NCBI RefSeq assembly: GCF_022179645.1
Contig: NZ_BPRA01000003.1
Span: forward strand, 1-64,000
Reading direction: 5' to 3'
Length of the DNA: 64,000 nt
From: Methylobacterium thuringiense
GTDB lineage: Bacteria; Pseudomonadota; Alphaproteobacteria; Rhizobiales; Beijerinckiaceae
Under the pieces are notes generated by a model, which did not search any database, had not been told where the DNA came from, and saw nothing but the letters and a program-made list of their open reading frames with translations. Shown one piece after another: positions 7,365 to 16,271 of this stretch. The stretch's first letter is position 1. The number at the start of each line of letters is the position of its first letter. A program made the position numbers and the translations under genes.

Positions 7365-8585
7365 TCAGCCGCCGGTCTCGCGCAGCCAGCCGATCATCCC
7401 GGTCGCGGCGGCGCGCCCGCCGGCGAAGGCCGCCTGGAGGAGATAGCCGCCGGTCGGCGCCTCCCAGTCGAGCATCTCGCCGGCCACGAAGGTTCCGGGA
7501 TGCGCCTGCAGCATGAAGCGCCCGTCGAGCCCGTCGAAGGAGACGCCGCCGGCCGTCGAGATGGCGCGCGCGATCGGTCTCGGCGCCAGGAACCGAAGGG
7601 GCGCAGCCTTGATCATCGCCGCGAGTGCTTCGGGAGCGTCCGGCAGCTGCAGACCGTGCGCCTCGCGCAGAAGCCCGGCGGCGACTGGGCTCAGTCCGGC
7701 GGCCTTCCGCAGCCGCGTCGCCAGAGACGCGCCGGGCTTCGGATCGCCGAGACGGCGGGCGAGGGTTGCGGCGTCGAGGTCGGGGCGCAGGTCGAGAACG
7801 AGCTTCGCCCCGTCGCCCGCGCTGATCGCCTCGCGGATGTGTCGCGAGAGCGCGTAGACCGCGCCACCCTCGATGCCCTCGGCGGTGATCACCGCTTCGC
7901 CGCGCACCTCCTGGTCGCCGAGCCTCAGGCCGATGCGCTTGACCGGCTCCCCGGCGAAGCGCCCCGAAAAGTGCTCCGACCAAGCCACCGAGAATCCGAC
8001 ATTGGCGGCCTTCAGGGGTGCGACCGCTACGCCGCGGCCTTCGAGCAGCCCGACCCAGGCCCCGTCCGAACCGAGCCGTGGCCAACTCGCGCCGCCGAGG
8101 GCGAGGAGGCAGGCGCGCGGTCGAATCGTGACCGCGCCTTCGGGCGCCTCGAAGGTCAACGCTGTTCCGTCCCAAGCCGTCAGACGATGGCGTGTGCGGA
8201 TCGCGACGCCGAGCGTGGCGAGCCGCACGAGCCAGGCCCGCAGCAGCGGTGAGGCCTTGAAGCTCTTCGGAAACACCCGGCCGCTCGATCCGACGAAGGT
8301 CGGCTGACCGAGGTTTTCGCACCAGGCGCGCAAGGCCTCGGGCGGAAAAGACTCGACGGCGGAGCGCAGGGAAGCGTGCTGCGGATGGTAGCGGTCGAGA
8401 AAGGCCGGCAGCGGCTCGGAATGCGTGAGGTTCAGCCCGCCCCGCCCGGCGATCAGCAGCTTACGCCCGACCGACGGCATCCGCTCGTAGACCGTCACGC
8501 GGTGTCCCGCTTCGGCCAGCACTTCGGCCGCCGCTAGCCCAGTCGGACCGCCGCCGACCACTGCGATGCTCTCGTCTCGTTCCAT
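7365..8585 (-). CDS. FAD/NAD(P)-dependent oxidoreductase of the HI0933-like family
   Basis: The 406-residue flavoprotein has the N-terminal dinucleotide-binding motif VVGGGPTGLAAAEVLAEAGH, then GRKLLIAGRGGLNLTHSEPL, which is diagnostic of the HI0933/YhiN-like branch (TIGR03862-type). The C-terminal FAD contact is STAGGVSFDGLD. The physiological substrate of this family is not established. ATG at 8585 is used because it directly precedes the Rossmann strand; a TTG start at 8621 would add 12 residues of low character. It is convergent with the collagen-like gene (7 bp gap). Confidence 0.8.
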   Translation of the reverse strand: MERDESIAVVGGGPTGLAAAEVLAEAGHRVTVYERMPSVGRKLLIAGRGGLNLTHSEPLPAFLDRYHPQHASLRSAVESFPPEALRAWCENLGQPTFVGSSGRVFPKSFKASPLLRAWLVRLATLGVAIRTRHRLTAWDGTALTFEAPEGAVTIRPRACLLALGGASWPRLGSDGAWVGLLEGRGVAVAPLKAANVGFSVAWSEHFSGRFAGEPVKRIGLRLGDQEVRGEAVITAEGIEGGAVYALSRHIREAISAGDGAKLVLDLRPDLDAATLARRLGDPKPGASLATRLRKAAGLSPVAAGLLREAHGLQLPDAPEALAAMIKAAPLRFLAPRPIARAISTAGGVSFDGLDGRFMLQAHPGTFVAGEMLDWEAPTGGYLLQAAFAGGRAAATGMIGWLRETGG

Positions 8586-8788
8586 CGCAGCGGCAGGCCG
8601 CGGCAAGGGGGTGGCTGTCAAGCCATGGCTCGGCGTTCCCTCCCGCGGGGCGCTGCCCTTGATTCGCCGAACTTCGCTCGCTACGTCGCGGCCATCGGCT
8701 GCGGGCCCCTCTGGCGGGACGCCTTCTCAGGCTTCCGTGATGTCGGAGCCGATGCTCTCTTCAGTGAAGCAGTGGGCTCCGCGCAACG

Positions 8789-9793
8789 ATGGATTTTCTG
8801 TACGCTCAATGGCTCGGCCAGCCGGTCTGGATGTGGCTCGGCTTCCACGTCCTTGTCCTGAGCCTGATGGCCTTCGATCTCGGCCTGCTCCACCGCGACA
8901 AGGGTCGCGTGATCGGGGTGAAGGAGAGCCTGACCCTCACCGCCTGCTATCTCGTCCTCGGCCTCGCCTTCGGCGGATGGGTCTGGTGGTACATGGGCCG
9001 GACGGCGGGCGAGGAGTTCGTGACCGGATTGGTCATCGAATACTCGCTGTCGATGGACAACGTCTTCGTGATCGCGGTGATCCTGACGGCGCTCGGCGTG
9101 CCGCGCTCGGCCCAGCACCGCGTGCTCGTCTGGGGCATCCTCGCCGCCGTGCTGCTGCGCGGTCTGATGATCGGGCTCGGCGCGGCGCTGGTCGAGCAGG
9201 CGCATTGGGTGCTGTCGCTGTTCGCCGCCTTCCTGATCTATGCTGGGCTCAAGATGCTCTTCTCCAAGGAGGAGAGCGAGACAGACATCGAGAACAGCGC
9301 CTCGCTGCGCTTCCTGCGCAAGCACCTGCGCATCACCAAGGAGCCGGACGGCCAGCGCTTCGTCACGCGCAAGCCTCATCCCAAGACCGGCAAGCTCGTC
9401 CTGTGGCTGACGCCGCTCGCACTGGCGTTGACGGCCGTCAACATCGCCGACGTCATCTTCGCCGTCGACAGCGTGCCGGCGATCTTCGCGATCACCACCA
9501 ACCCGTTCATCGTCTACACGTCGAACATCTTCGCCATCCTCGGCCTGCGCTCGCTCTATTTCGCGCTCGCGGCGATGGTCGACCGCTTCGCCTATCTCAA
9601 GACGGCGCTCGCCTTCATCCTGATCTTCATCGGCGCGAAGATCGTGATCGCGGACACGCTGGGCCTCGTCGACCTGCCGCCCTGGGTATCGCTCGCGGTG
9701 ACGCTGGCGCTGCTGACGGTGGGCGTCGTCTACAGCCTGTGGCGGACGCGGGGTGTCGCGAGCGAGCCGAAAGAAGCGACGCACCGGGCCTGA
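8789..9793 (+). CDS. TerC-family integral membrane protein
   Basis: The 334-residue protein has about eight to nine hydrophobic segments and the TerC signatures EYSLSMDNVFVIAVI and NIADVIFAVDSVPAIFAIT, whose Asp residues lie within membrane segments. A charged cytoplasmic loop sits between them (about residues 166-210). TerC/Alx proteins are linked to tellurite resistance and to manganese or calcium export. The short upstream region (8586-8788) lacks a recognisable yybP-ykoY riboswitch. It starts at ATG. It is convergent with the amidase gene (6 bp gap). Confidence 0.85.
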   Translation: MDFLYAQWLGQPVWMWLGFHVLVLSLMAFDLGLLHRDKGRVIGVKESLTLTACYLVLGLAFGGWVWWYMGRTAGEEFVTGLVIEYSLSMDNVFVIAVILTALGVPRSAQHRVLVWGILAAVLLRGLMIGLGAALVEQAHWVLSLFAAFLIYAGLKMLFSKEESETDIENSASLRFLRKHLRITKEPDGQRFVTRKPHPKTGKLVLWLTPLALALTAVNIADVIFAVDSVPAIFAITTNPFIVYTSNIFAILGLRSLYFALAAMVDRFAYLKTALAFILIFIGAKIVIADTLGLVDLPPWVSLAVTLALLTVGVVYSLWRTRGVASEPKEATHRA

Positions 9794-9799
9794 GGAGGC

Positions 9800-10555
9800 T
9801 CAGCCCGCCGGCTGCGCTGCGATCAGGTCCCGCAGGGTGGTGATCGTCGAGGCATCGGCGACGCCGTCGACCCGCGCTTGCCGGAAATGCCGCTGGAAGG
9901 CCGTCACCACCGCCAGCGTGCGGGCATCGAATACGCCCGTCACCGGCTGATCGTAGCCGTAGAGCGCGAACATCGCCTGCAGGGCTTCGATGGGCTCGCC
10001 GCTGTCGCCCGGTGCGAAGAAGCGGCCGTCGCGGATCGGGGCCGGCGGGACGCGATGGCCGATGCCGGCCGCCGCGAGGCGATCCCACGGAAAATTCTCG
10101 CCGGGGTCTTCCTTGCGTTCCGGCGCCACGTCGGAATGGGCGAGGACGCGCACGGCGGGAATCGCATGGCGGTCGAGGATGTCGCGCGAGAGCGCAACGA
10201 CCGCGTCGATCTGCGCGTCGGGATAGGGCGGCAGGCCGCCGACATGGCCGGGATGGGCGATCTCGATGCCGATCGAGCGCGAGTTGATGTCGCGCTCAGG
10301 CCCCCAGCAGCCGAGGCCTGCATGCCAGGCGCGGCGGCGCTCCGGCACCAGCTGCACGATGCGGCCGTCCTCGAACACGAAGTAATGCGCCGAGACCTGC
10401 GCCGCGGCGTCGCAAAGCCGCTCCAGGGCGACCTCGGCGGTCGCCATGCCGGTGTAGTGCAGGATCAGCATGTCCGGCGGGCCGCCGGCCCGTTCGCCGT
10501 GGTTCGGCGAGGGCGCGACGCGCGCGACGAGCGGGCTGTCGGCCGAAAAACTCAC
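9800..10555 (-). CDS. N-acetylmuramoyl-L-alanine amidase with peptidoglycan-binding domain
   Basis: The 251-residue product has an Amidase_2 domain: LILHYTGM gives the first zinc His, NSRSIGIEIAHPG the active-site region, and VLAHSDVAPERKEDPG the second His and the Lys/Asp loop. A C-terminal PG_binding_1 repeat follows (about 185-245). Enzymes of this AmiD type cleave the MurNAc-L-Ala bond during peptidoglycan turnover. No signal peptide is apparent, as in several alphaproteobacterial homologues. The start is GTG, and GTGA overlaps the stop codon of the preceding DjlA-like gene, so translation is coupled. Confidence 0.85.
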   Translation of the reverse strand: MSFSADSPLVARVAPSPNHGERAGGPPDMLILHYTGMATAEVALERLCDAAAQVSAHYFVFEDGRIVQLVPERRRAWHAGLGCWGPERDINSRSIGIEIAHPGHVGGLPPYPDAQIDAVVALSRDILDRHAIPAVRVLAHSDVAPERKEDPGENFPWDRLAAAGIGHRVPPAPIRDGRFFAPGDSGEPIEALQAMFALYGYDQPVTGVFDARTLAVVTAFQRHFRQARVDGVADASTITTLRDLIAAQPAG

Positions 10556-11277
10556 TTCAGGCCCCGCTCCGCCGCGATCCGGTCCCAGGCGGCGTTGATC
10601 GCGGCGAGCCGGCGCGTGGCGATCGCGACCGCTTCCGGTGGCAGGCCGCGGGCGATGGCGCGGTCGGGGTGGTTTTCGATGACGAGCGCCCGCTGCCGCG
10701 CCTTCAACGCCGCGTCGTCGGTCTCGCGGTCGAGGCCGAGCACCAGGTACGGGTCGTCGGCGAGCCGGACGTGGCGGGCGGCGAGGCGCGCGAAGGCGGC
10801 GTCGTCGAGGCCGAAGATGCGGGCCACGGAGCGCAGGTAGCGCTCCTCGTTCTCGTGGATCGCCCCGTCCGCCTTGGCGATGTGGAACAGCCCGTCGAGC
10901 ACGTCCTCCAGCAGCGCCGGCTCGTCGTGAAACGTGCTGGCGAGCTGTCCGGCGTAGCCCTCGAACCCGTCGGTCGTCGCTTTAGCGAGGTCGAACAGGC
11001 GCTCGACGCCGGCCCGCGCCCCCGGCTCGACCTCGACCACCTGCCCGAAGGCCTCGACCTCCGCCGGCGTCACCACGCCGTCGGATTTCGCCATCTTGGC
11101 GGCCAGCGCCACGAGGCCGGTGGTGAAGACCACGTCGCGCGGCGTCGCGCCGAAGGGCGCGCCCTCGCGGTCGACCAGGAAATGCCCGGCGACCGAGCCG
11201 GCGAGTGCCCCGATCGGGCCGCCGACGAGGGCGCCGAGGCCCGCGCCGCCGATCTTGCCCCAGATGCCGAGGCTCAT
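10552..11277 (-). CDS. DjlA-like J-domain co-chaperone with TerB domain
   Basis: The 241-residue product has a glycine-zipper-like N-terminal segment (GGAGLGALVGGPIGALAG) that may insert in the membrane. A TerB/DjlA-type helical domain (about 50-160) follows, then a C-terminal DnaJ domain with ENHPDRAIARGLP, where the HPD tripeptide stimulates DnaK. ATG at 11277 is chosen as the start of the glycine-rich segment; longer open sequence upstream is non-coding in composition. It overlaps the amidase start by 4 bp, so the two are co-translated. Confidence 0.82.
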   Translation of the reverse strand: MSLGIWGKIGGAGLGALVGGPIGALAGSVAGHFLVDREGAPFGATPRDVVFTTGLVALAAKMAKSDGVVTPAEVEAFGQVVEVEPGARAGVERLFDLAKATTDGFEGYAGQLASTFHDEPALLEDVLDGLFHIAKADGAIHENEERYLRSVARIFGLDDAAFARLAARHVRLADDPYLVLGLDRETDDAALKARQRALVIENHPDRAIARGLPPEAVAIATRRLAAINAAWDRIAAERGLK

Positions 11278-11432
11278 CGGGCGGGGCTTCTGTGCGGCAC
11301 GGCGGCGGGCCGGGGGCGGGGAGAATGGAGCACGGGCATTCGCTGGACGGCACGGTTCGGGGCCGGTTGCTAAAGCCGAATGCCGGGCCGGGCGCAAGCC
11401 GAATGCCCGGCTGGCCGCTCCTCCCCCTACGA

Positions 11433-11462
11433 AGAAGGCCGGAGCGTATGCCCCGGCCTTCT
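11433..11462 (-). terminator. Hairpin after the glycine-zipper lipoprotein gene
   Basis: A perfect 10-bp stem (AGAAGGCCGG/CCGGCCTTCT) with a 10-base loop lies 32 bases past the stop codon at 11495. The T-tract on the minus strand is short (TTCG), so it is a moderate candidate terminator. Confidence 0.55.
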
Positions 11463-11494
11463 CCAGTTCCGACAACGGTTTAGCGTCGGTGGTG

Positions 11495-11764
11495 TCAGCG
11501 GCAGTACACGTCGCCGTAGGCGTCGCGATAGGTGCCGTAGGGGCAGCGCGGGGCGGTGGCCGCACCGCCGATGGCGCCGGCAGCGCCGCCGATGGCCGCA
11601 CCCGCGAGCGCGCCGCCGGCGCGGCCCGTGGCCAAGCCGCCGACCGCAGCACCCAGGCCGGCGCCGAGGGCGCCGCCGCCCAGCGCGCGTTCGCCGGGGG
11701 TGTTGCAGGCGCCGACGGAGAGCGCCAGGGTGCAGGCCAGGATGGCCGCTGTGATCTTCTTCAT
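11495..11764 (-). CDS. Small glycine-zipper lipoprotein
   Basis: The 89-residue product starts MKKITAAILACTLALSVGAC: a lipoprotein signal peptide with lipobox VGAC, acylated Cys20. It then carries a long Gly/Ala zipper ([20 protein letters not shown] and repeats) and ends YGTYRDAYGDVYCR. The architecture matches small outer-membrane glycine-zipper lipoproteins such as the OmpA-like/SlyB group. Export and lipidation are inferred. ATG at 11764 is required to begin the signal peptide. Confidence 0.75.
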   Translation of the reverse strand: MKKITAAILACTLALSVGACNTPGERALGGGALGAGLGAAVGGLATGRAGGALAGAAIGGAAGAIGGAATAPRCPYGTYRDAYGDVYCR

Positions 11765-11970
11765 GGTCGTACGACTCCCTTGTGCATCGGCCCGCCCGGC
11801 CGTTTTCGCCGTGGCGTACCTCGAGGCCGTCACCGGCCTTCTCACGCAGGCAGGTCACGCGATACGGTCAAGATTGGGGCAGCGGGCGCGCGGGGCATGA
11901 CATTTCCCGCGCGACGCGCCATCTGACGCCCAAGCTGTTGCGCAAACACACCGAAATCGTCGAGGATCCG

Positions 11971-12576
11971 ATGTCGAAAGCCACCCTGATCGTCCGCAAG
12001 GCCGCCGTCCGGCCGGAGCAGGTCGTCGACGCCGTGGTGCTCGACCATGCCGCGCGGAAAGCTGCGACGGGCCGGCTAAGTGCCTCGGGCGGAACGGTTT
12101 TCGACCTCGCCCTGGAGAAGACCGTGCAGGTCGAGGACGGCGACGCCTTCCGCCTCGACGACGGCCGGCTCGTCGCGGTGAAGGCGGCGGAGGAGGCGCT
12201 GCTCGAAGTGCGCGCCGGCAATCCGGCGCGGCTGGTCCGCCTCGCCTGGCAGCTCGGCGGCAGCCACGTGCCGGCGGAGGTCGGCCCCGATGTCCTCTAT
12301 GTGCCTGAGAGCGCGGCGGAATTGGTGCGCGGTTCGGGCTGCTCTGCGAGCCCTGTCACCCGCGCCTTCAAGCCCGAGAAGGAGGCCCACGACCACAGCA
12401 CCTGCGGGCACGACCACAGCCACGATCACGCGCATCACCACCACGACCACGGGCAAGCCCACGATGCTGCCCTGGATAGTCACGGCCATCGCCATGATGC
12501 ACACGGGCATGCGCATCACGGCCACCATGAGCCGCACGATCACGATCACGCCGGGCACGACCACCACGACCACTGA
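11971..12576 (+). CDS. ureE: UreE-like nickel metallochaperone with His-rich tail
   Basis: The 201-residue product has a UreE N-terminal domain (about 1-75) and a C-terminal domain with LAWQLGGSHVPAEVGPDVLY, closing with the FKPEKEAHDH boundary. A 63-residue tail (139-201) follows, in which 28 residues are histidine. UreE delivers nickel to urease, and His-rich tails bind several metal ions. No other urease gene is visible within 10 kb on either side, so the gene is orphaned here; it may act on urease encoded elsewhere or in nickel storage. It starts at ATG. Confidence 0.8.
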   Translation: MSKATLIVRKAAVRPEQVVDAVVLDHAARKAATGRLSASGGTVFDLALEKTVQVEDGDAFRLDDGRLVAVKAAEEALLEVRAGNPARLVRLAWQLGGSHVPAEVGPDVLYVPESAAELVRGSGCSASPVTRAFKPEKEAHDHSTCGHDHSHDHAHHHHDHGQAHDAALDSHGHRHDAHGHAHHGHHEPHDHDHAGHDHHDH

Positions 12577-12594
12577 AGCGCGAAAAGGGGCGTC

Positions 12595-13293
12595 TCAGGC
12601 CGCGTTCGGGTCCTCGATCCGCGTCGCGATCCACAGGACGTGCCGCCGCCCGTCTGTGATGTTGGAGCGGATGCGGATCTCCTCCACCGCGAAACCCGTG
12701 CGGCGCAGCCGGGCCTTGAACTTGCGGTCGGGGTGCCCCGACCAGACGGCGAGGATGCCGCCGGGCCGCAGCGCCCAGCGGGCGCGCTTGAGGCCCCATG
12801 CGTCGTAGAGGCGGTCGTTCTGCCGCCGGGTCGCGCCCTCCGGGCCGTTGTCGACGTCGAGCAGGATCGCATCGTAGGCGGCGGGCGCGGCCTGGATCAC
12901 GCGGTTGACGTCCTCGACCCGGATCTCGACGCGCGAATCGTCCAGGCTGCCGCCGAAGAGATGCGCCAGCGGGCCGCGCGCCCAGGCCGCGACGGAGGGC
13001 ACCAGCTCGGCGACGACGACGCTCGCCTGCGGCCCGAGCCCTTCGAGGGCGGCGCCGAGGGTGAAGCCCATGCCGAGCCCGCCGATGAGCATGCGGGCCT
13101 CCGGCCTGTCGCGCAGATGGTCGCAGGCGATCGTCGCCAGCGCCCGCTCGGAGGCGCAGAACAGGTCGCTCATCAGCTCGCACTTGCCCACCATGATGGT
13201 GAAGCCGTCGCTGCGCCGCATCAGCCGCATGGTGTCGGGCGTGCCCGGCACCGCGCCGACGTCGATTTCGGTCCAGGCGGTCGTGTCGGGCAT
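12595..13293 (-). CDS. Spermidine synthase-like (SAM-dependent methyltransferase fold) protein
   Basis: The 232-residue product has a Rossmann-like core: MLIGGLGMGFTLGAALEGLG is the nucleotide-binding loop, VVVAELVPSVAAW the acidic strand end, and YDAILLDVDNGPEG the aminopropyltransferase-like catalytic stretch. It lacks the N-terminal beta domain of full spermidine synthases, so it is a spermine/spermidine synthase-like protein of unproven substrate. ATG at 13293 is preferred to TTG at 13299. It is convergent with ureE (18 bp gap). Confidence 0.7.
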   Translation of the reverse strand: MPDTTAWTEIDVGAVPGTPDTMRLMRRSDGFTIMVGKCELMSDLFCASERALATIACDHLRDRPEARMLIGGLGMGFTLGAALEGLGPQASVVVAELVPSVAAWARGPLAHLFGGSLDDSRVEIRVEDVNRVIQAAPAAYDAILLDVDNGPEGATRRQNDRLYDAWGLKRARWALRPGGILAVWSGHPDRKFKARLRRTGFAVEEIRIRSNITDGRRHVLWIATRIEDPNAA

Positions 13294-13507
13294 GGGCAAT
13301 TCGGAGCGAGTTTGAAGCGTGGCCGGGCGTGACTAGCAGACCCGGTGTCCTCCGGGGTAGGCGGCGGCGGCGGGCGGCGCTATGCAGGCGCCCGAAGCGA
13401 GGCCCGGATCCGGTCCGGTCCCTCGCGCTCTCAGGTCCTTCAGGACGTCCCAGTGTCGCCGGCCCCTTTTCGTGGCCGCGACCGATCGTACGAGTCACAC
13501 CCCCACC

Positions 13508-13762
13508 ATGGCCAAGCGCGTGAAGTCGAAGCCGCAGGAGCGCGGGTTCGTTCTGTTCGATGTCGTCTTCGAGGATGGCAGCCTCGCCTCCAACCGCCGC
13601 ATCCCGATGGAAATCCTCGGCGGCCTCGACGGCGACGAGCCGGCGCGCACCATGATCGAGGAGCAGGAAGCCGAGATCGCCGAGAAGGCCGGGCGTCCGC
13701 CGCGCGTGATCCAGAACCTCAGCCGCACCCCGGCCCGCGAGCGCGAGCCGAAGCTGGTCTGA
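13508..13762 (+). CDS. Conserved small protein of unknown function
   Basis: The 84-residue product starts MAKRVKSKPQERGFVLFDVV and is rich in charged residues (DGDEPARTMIEEQEAEIAEK). It has no membrane segment and no motif I recognise. Its composition and codon use match its neighbours, so it is likely real. It stands alone between two genes on the other strand. Confidence 0.6.
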   Translation: MAKRVKSKPQERGFVLFDVVFEDGSLASNRRIPMEILGGLDGDEPARTMIEEQEAEIAEKAGRPPRVIQNLSRTPAREREPKLV

Positions 13763-13872
13763 TCCGGTTCACGATCCCGAGAGGCGTCGCGGTCCACGCG
13801 ACCGCCTCTCGCCCGTGCCGCGTCGCCAGAATCTCTCACGGATCCCGGCGAGAACGGCGCAGACAGTCGGCT

Positions 13873-16029
13873 TCAAGCCGCCCGCACGTTGGCCAGAAAC
13901 TGCTCGACCTCCGATCGAAGCTGGCCGGACTGGAGCGCGAGCTGGTCCGATGCCTGGGCGACGGACGCGGCGGCGGATCCGGCCTCGTCCGCAACCCGAG
14001 CGACCTCGGCGATGTCGGTCGTCATCTCACTCGTGCCGTTCGAGGCCTGGACCATGCTTCGGACGATTTCCTGCGTGGTGGCACCCTGCTCCTCGACCGC
14101 GGCGGCGATGCTGGTCGTGACGCGGTTCATGGCTTCGATCTGCGCGGTGATGTCCCGGATGGCATCGGAGGTCCCATGCGTCGCGGTCTGGATGGCGGCG
14201 ACCTGTCGGGCGATCTCGTCCGTCGCGCGGGTCGTCTGACCGGCGAGTTCCTTGACCTCGGCGGCGACGACGGCGAAGCCCCGGCCCGCATCGCCGGCAC
14301 GCGCGGCCTCGATCGTCGCGTTCAGGGCCAGCAGGTTGGTCTGGCCGGCGATGGTCGAGACCAGGCCGACGACGTCGCCGATGCGGGTCGCAGCCGTCGC
14401 CAGGGCGGCCATCGTCTGCTCGGTGCTCAGGGCGCCCTGGACGGCGCTCGCCGACAGACCGGCGGCCTGCTCGACCTGCCGTCCGATCTCCTGGACCGTC
14501 GTCCCGAGTTCCTCGGCCGCGGATGCGACCGCGTTCACGTTGCCGGCGGTCTGATGCGCTGCGCTGGCGACGTTCGTCGAGCGCTGCGACGTCTCCTCGA
14601 CCGCCGAGCCCATGATGCCGGAGGAGGATTGCAGCCCCTCGACCGCGCCGGTGAGCTCTCCGACGATGCCGCCCACGGTCTCTTCGAACCGATCCGCGAG
14701 GTCGCGCAGCATGGTGCGACGGGCCTGCTCCTCGCGAAGGCGGACGGCCTCCGTCGTCTGCAATTGCTGCGCGGCGTCCTCCAGCGAGACGTCGCGGATG
14801 GTCACGACCGCCCGGGCGATGTCGCCGATCTCGTCCCGGCGGCGGCTTCCCGGCACCTCCGCCACGGTTTCGCGGGCGGCGAGGGATGCGAGCGCCCGCG
14901 TCAACGCCCCGAGGGGACGGACGATCGAGCGGGCCAGCAGCAGCCCGAGCACGGCCGTACCGAACAGGATGCACAGGCCGATCATGGTCAGGGTCCGCGA
15001 CAGCGTCTCCACCGCGCTGACGGCCTCGCCCTGGCTCTGCTCGGCCACGATGGTCCAGGACGCGCCCAGCACGCTGACCGGCGACGTGGCGGCCAGGTGC
15101 GGGCCGTCGGGTGCGGCGTAGGCGAAGCTGGCGCCGCCCGTGATCTGCGAGGCGCGCATGCCGAGCGTGGTCAGGGGTGCGCCGGCCTTCGTGCCCTCGT
15201 CCAAGGGCGGGTTGCTGCGCAGGAGCCCATCGGCCCCGGTAGCGAGGACCTGGCCCGTCTCGCCGAGGCCGGCACGCTTCGACAGGGTCTGGTCGAAGAG
15301 GGCCGGCGTGACGCGCAACACGATGAACCCGATGCGCTCGGCCGCCTGGGCCGTCCCCATGGCGACGTTCGCGCGCTTGGTCATCGGCATGCCGATGAAG
15401 GCGGACGGCCCGGTCCCCACCGGATAGGCCGCGAAATCCTCGAACAGGTCCGAATCCGTGGCTGCGGCCTTCAGGCGCGCGACGAGACGGGCGAGGCCGG
15501 TCCCCTGCAGGGCGGGGTCGGCCACGGATTTCCCGAAATCCTCGTCCTTGGTCGTCGTGTAGACGATGCGGCCGTTCTCATCGAGGAACATCAGGTCGGC
15601 ATATCCGACCTGCCCGATCATCTTGCGCGCCATGTCCTGCACCTTGGCATGCCGGCGCCCGTACATGGTCCCGGTCGTGCCCAGGTCGAACGCGATCCTG
15701 GCCTCCGGGGTCGTCAGGGCCCGCAACGCGTCGACGATCTTGGCGGAGTCGGGCTTGGCCGGATCGAGATTTTCGATGAGATCCGGAAAATTCGATGCAA
15801 TCTGCGGATGGATGGCCGTCGCCAGGAAATCGGCGCGCAGACGGTCCGCGACGAGCTCGATCCCGTCCTTGCGCAAGGTCGCCGCCAGTTGAAGCCGCTC
15901 GTCGGCGGCCGCGACGAGCCCGCTCTTGGCCGAATACCAGCTGAACCCGCCCATGGCCGTGGCACTCAACAGGGCCAGCCCGATCGTGGCCGCAGGAAGA
16001 CGCACACTCAGCTTGGAAAGAAAAGTCAT
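13873..16029 (-). CDS. Methyl-accepting chemotaxis protein
   Basis: The 718-residue chemoreceptor has one membrane segment near 10-28 and a periplasmic Cache-like sensor of about 310 residues. A second membrane segment near 350-372 ([20 protein letters not shown]) leads into a HAMP domain and a long coiled-coil signalling domain. The conserved hairpin tip contains [19 protein letters not shown]. There is no C-terminal pentapeptide of the NWETF type, so adaptation enzymes would have to dock elsewhere. The ligand is unknown; the dCache-like size suggests a small organic molecule. It is monocistronic, with ATG at 16029. Confidence 0.88.
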   Translation of the reverse strand: MTFLSKLSVRLPAATIGLALLSATAMGGFSWYSAKSGLVAAADERLQLAATLRKDGIELVADRLRADFLATAIHPQIASNFPDLIENLDPAKPDSAKIVDALRALTTPEARIAFDLGTTGTMYGRRHAKVQDMARKMIGQVGYADLMFLDENGRIVYTTTKDEDFGKSVADPALQGTGLARLVARLKAAATDSDLFEDFAAYPVGTGPSAFIGMPMTKRANVAMGTAQAAERIGFIVLRVTPALFDQTLSKRAGLGETGQVLATGADGLLRSNPPLDEGTKAGAPLTTLGMRASQITGGASFAYAAPDGPHLAATSPVSVLGASWTIVAEQSQGEAVSAVETLSRTLTMIGLCILFGTAVLGLLLARSIVRPLGALTRALASLAARETVAEVPGSRRRDEIGDIARAVVTIRDVSLEDAAQQLQTTEAVRLREEQARRTMLRDLADRFEETVGGIVGELTGAVEGLQSSSGIMGSAVEETSQRSTNVASAAHQTAGNVNAVASAAEELGTTVQEIGRQVEQAAGLSASAVQGALSTEQTMAALATAATRIGDVVGLVSTIAGQTNLLALNATIEAARAGDAGRGFAVVAAEVKELAGQTTRATDEIARQVAAIQTATHGTSDAIRDITAQIEAMNRVTTSIAAAVEEQGATTQEIVRSMVQASNGTSEMTTDIAEVARVADEAGSAAASVAQASDQLALQSGQLRSEVEQFLANVRAA

Positions 16030-16271
16030 GTCTGTTCTCAGATGTTATCTATTTTCATCTGATACGAAGACGTGAAATTTCGGTGAATCATGCACCTTCT
16101 GCTTGTGTGGATGTGTCTGTGAGACGCAAATCCTCACCGCCTCTCGGAAAAATACTGCCTGGACAGGGAAATCGTTCTACTCGCTTTCAGCGAAGGCATC
16201 CGGGCCTCCACCCGCATCGTCGGCGCTCGACTGCGAATCGCAACGTCTTGGACGCGCGATGACGGAGGCGG

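Noticed and set aside
8622-8788. Possible yybP-ykoY manganese riboswitch upstream of terC
   Set aside because: The conserved GGGGAGUA-type core and paired stems are not visible in this short region.
13345-16062. Very long plus-strand open frame opposite the chemoreceptor
   Set aside because: High-GC codon bias creates long antisense frames; the minus-strand product is a clear chemoreceptor and the antisense product has no recognisable domain.
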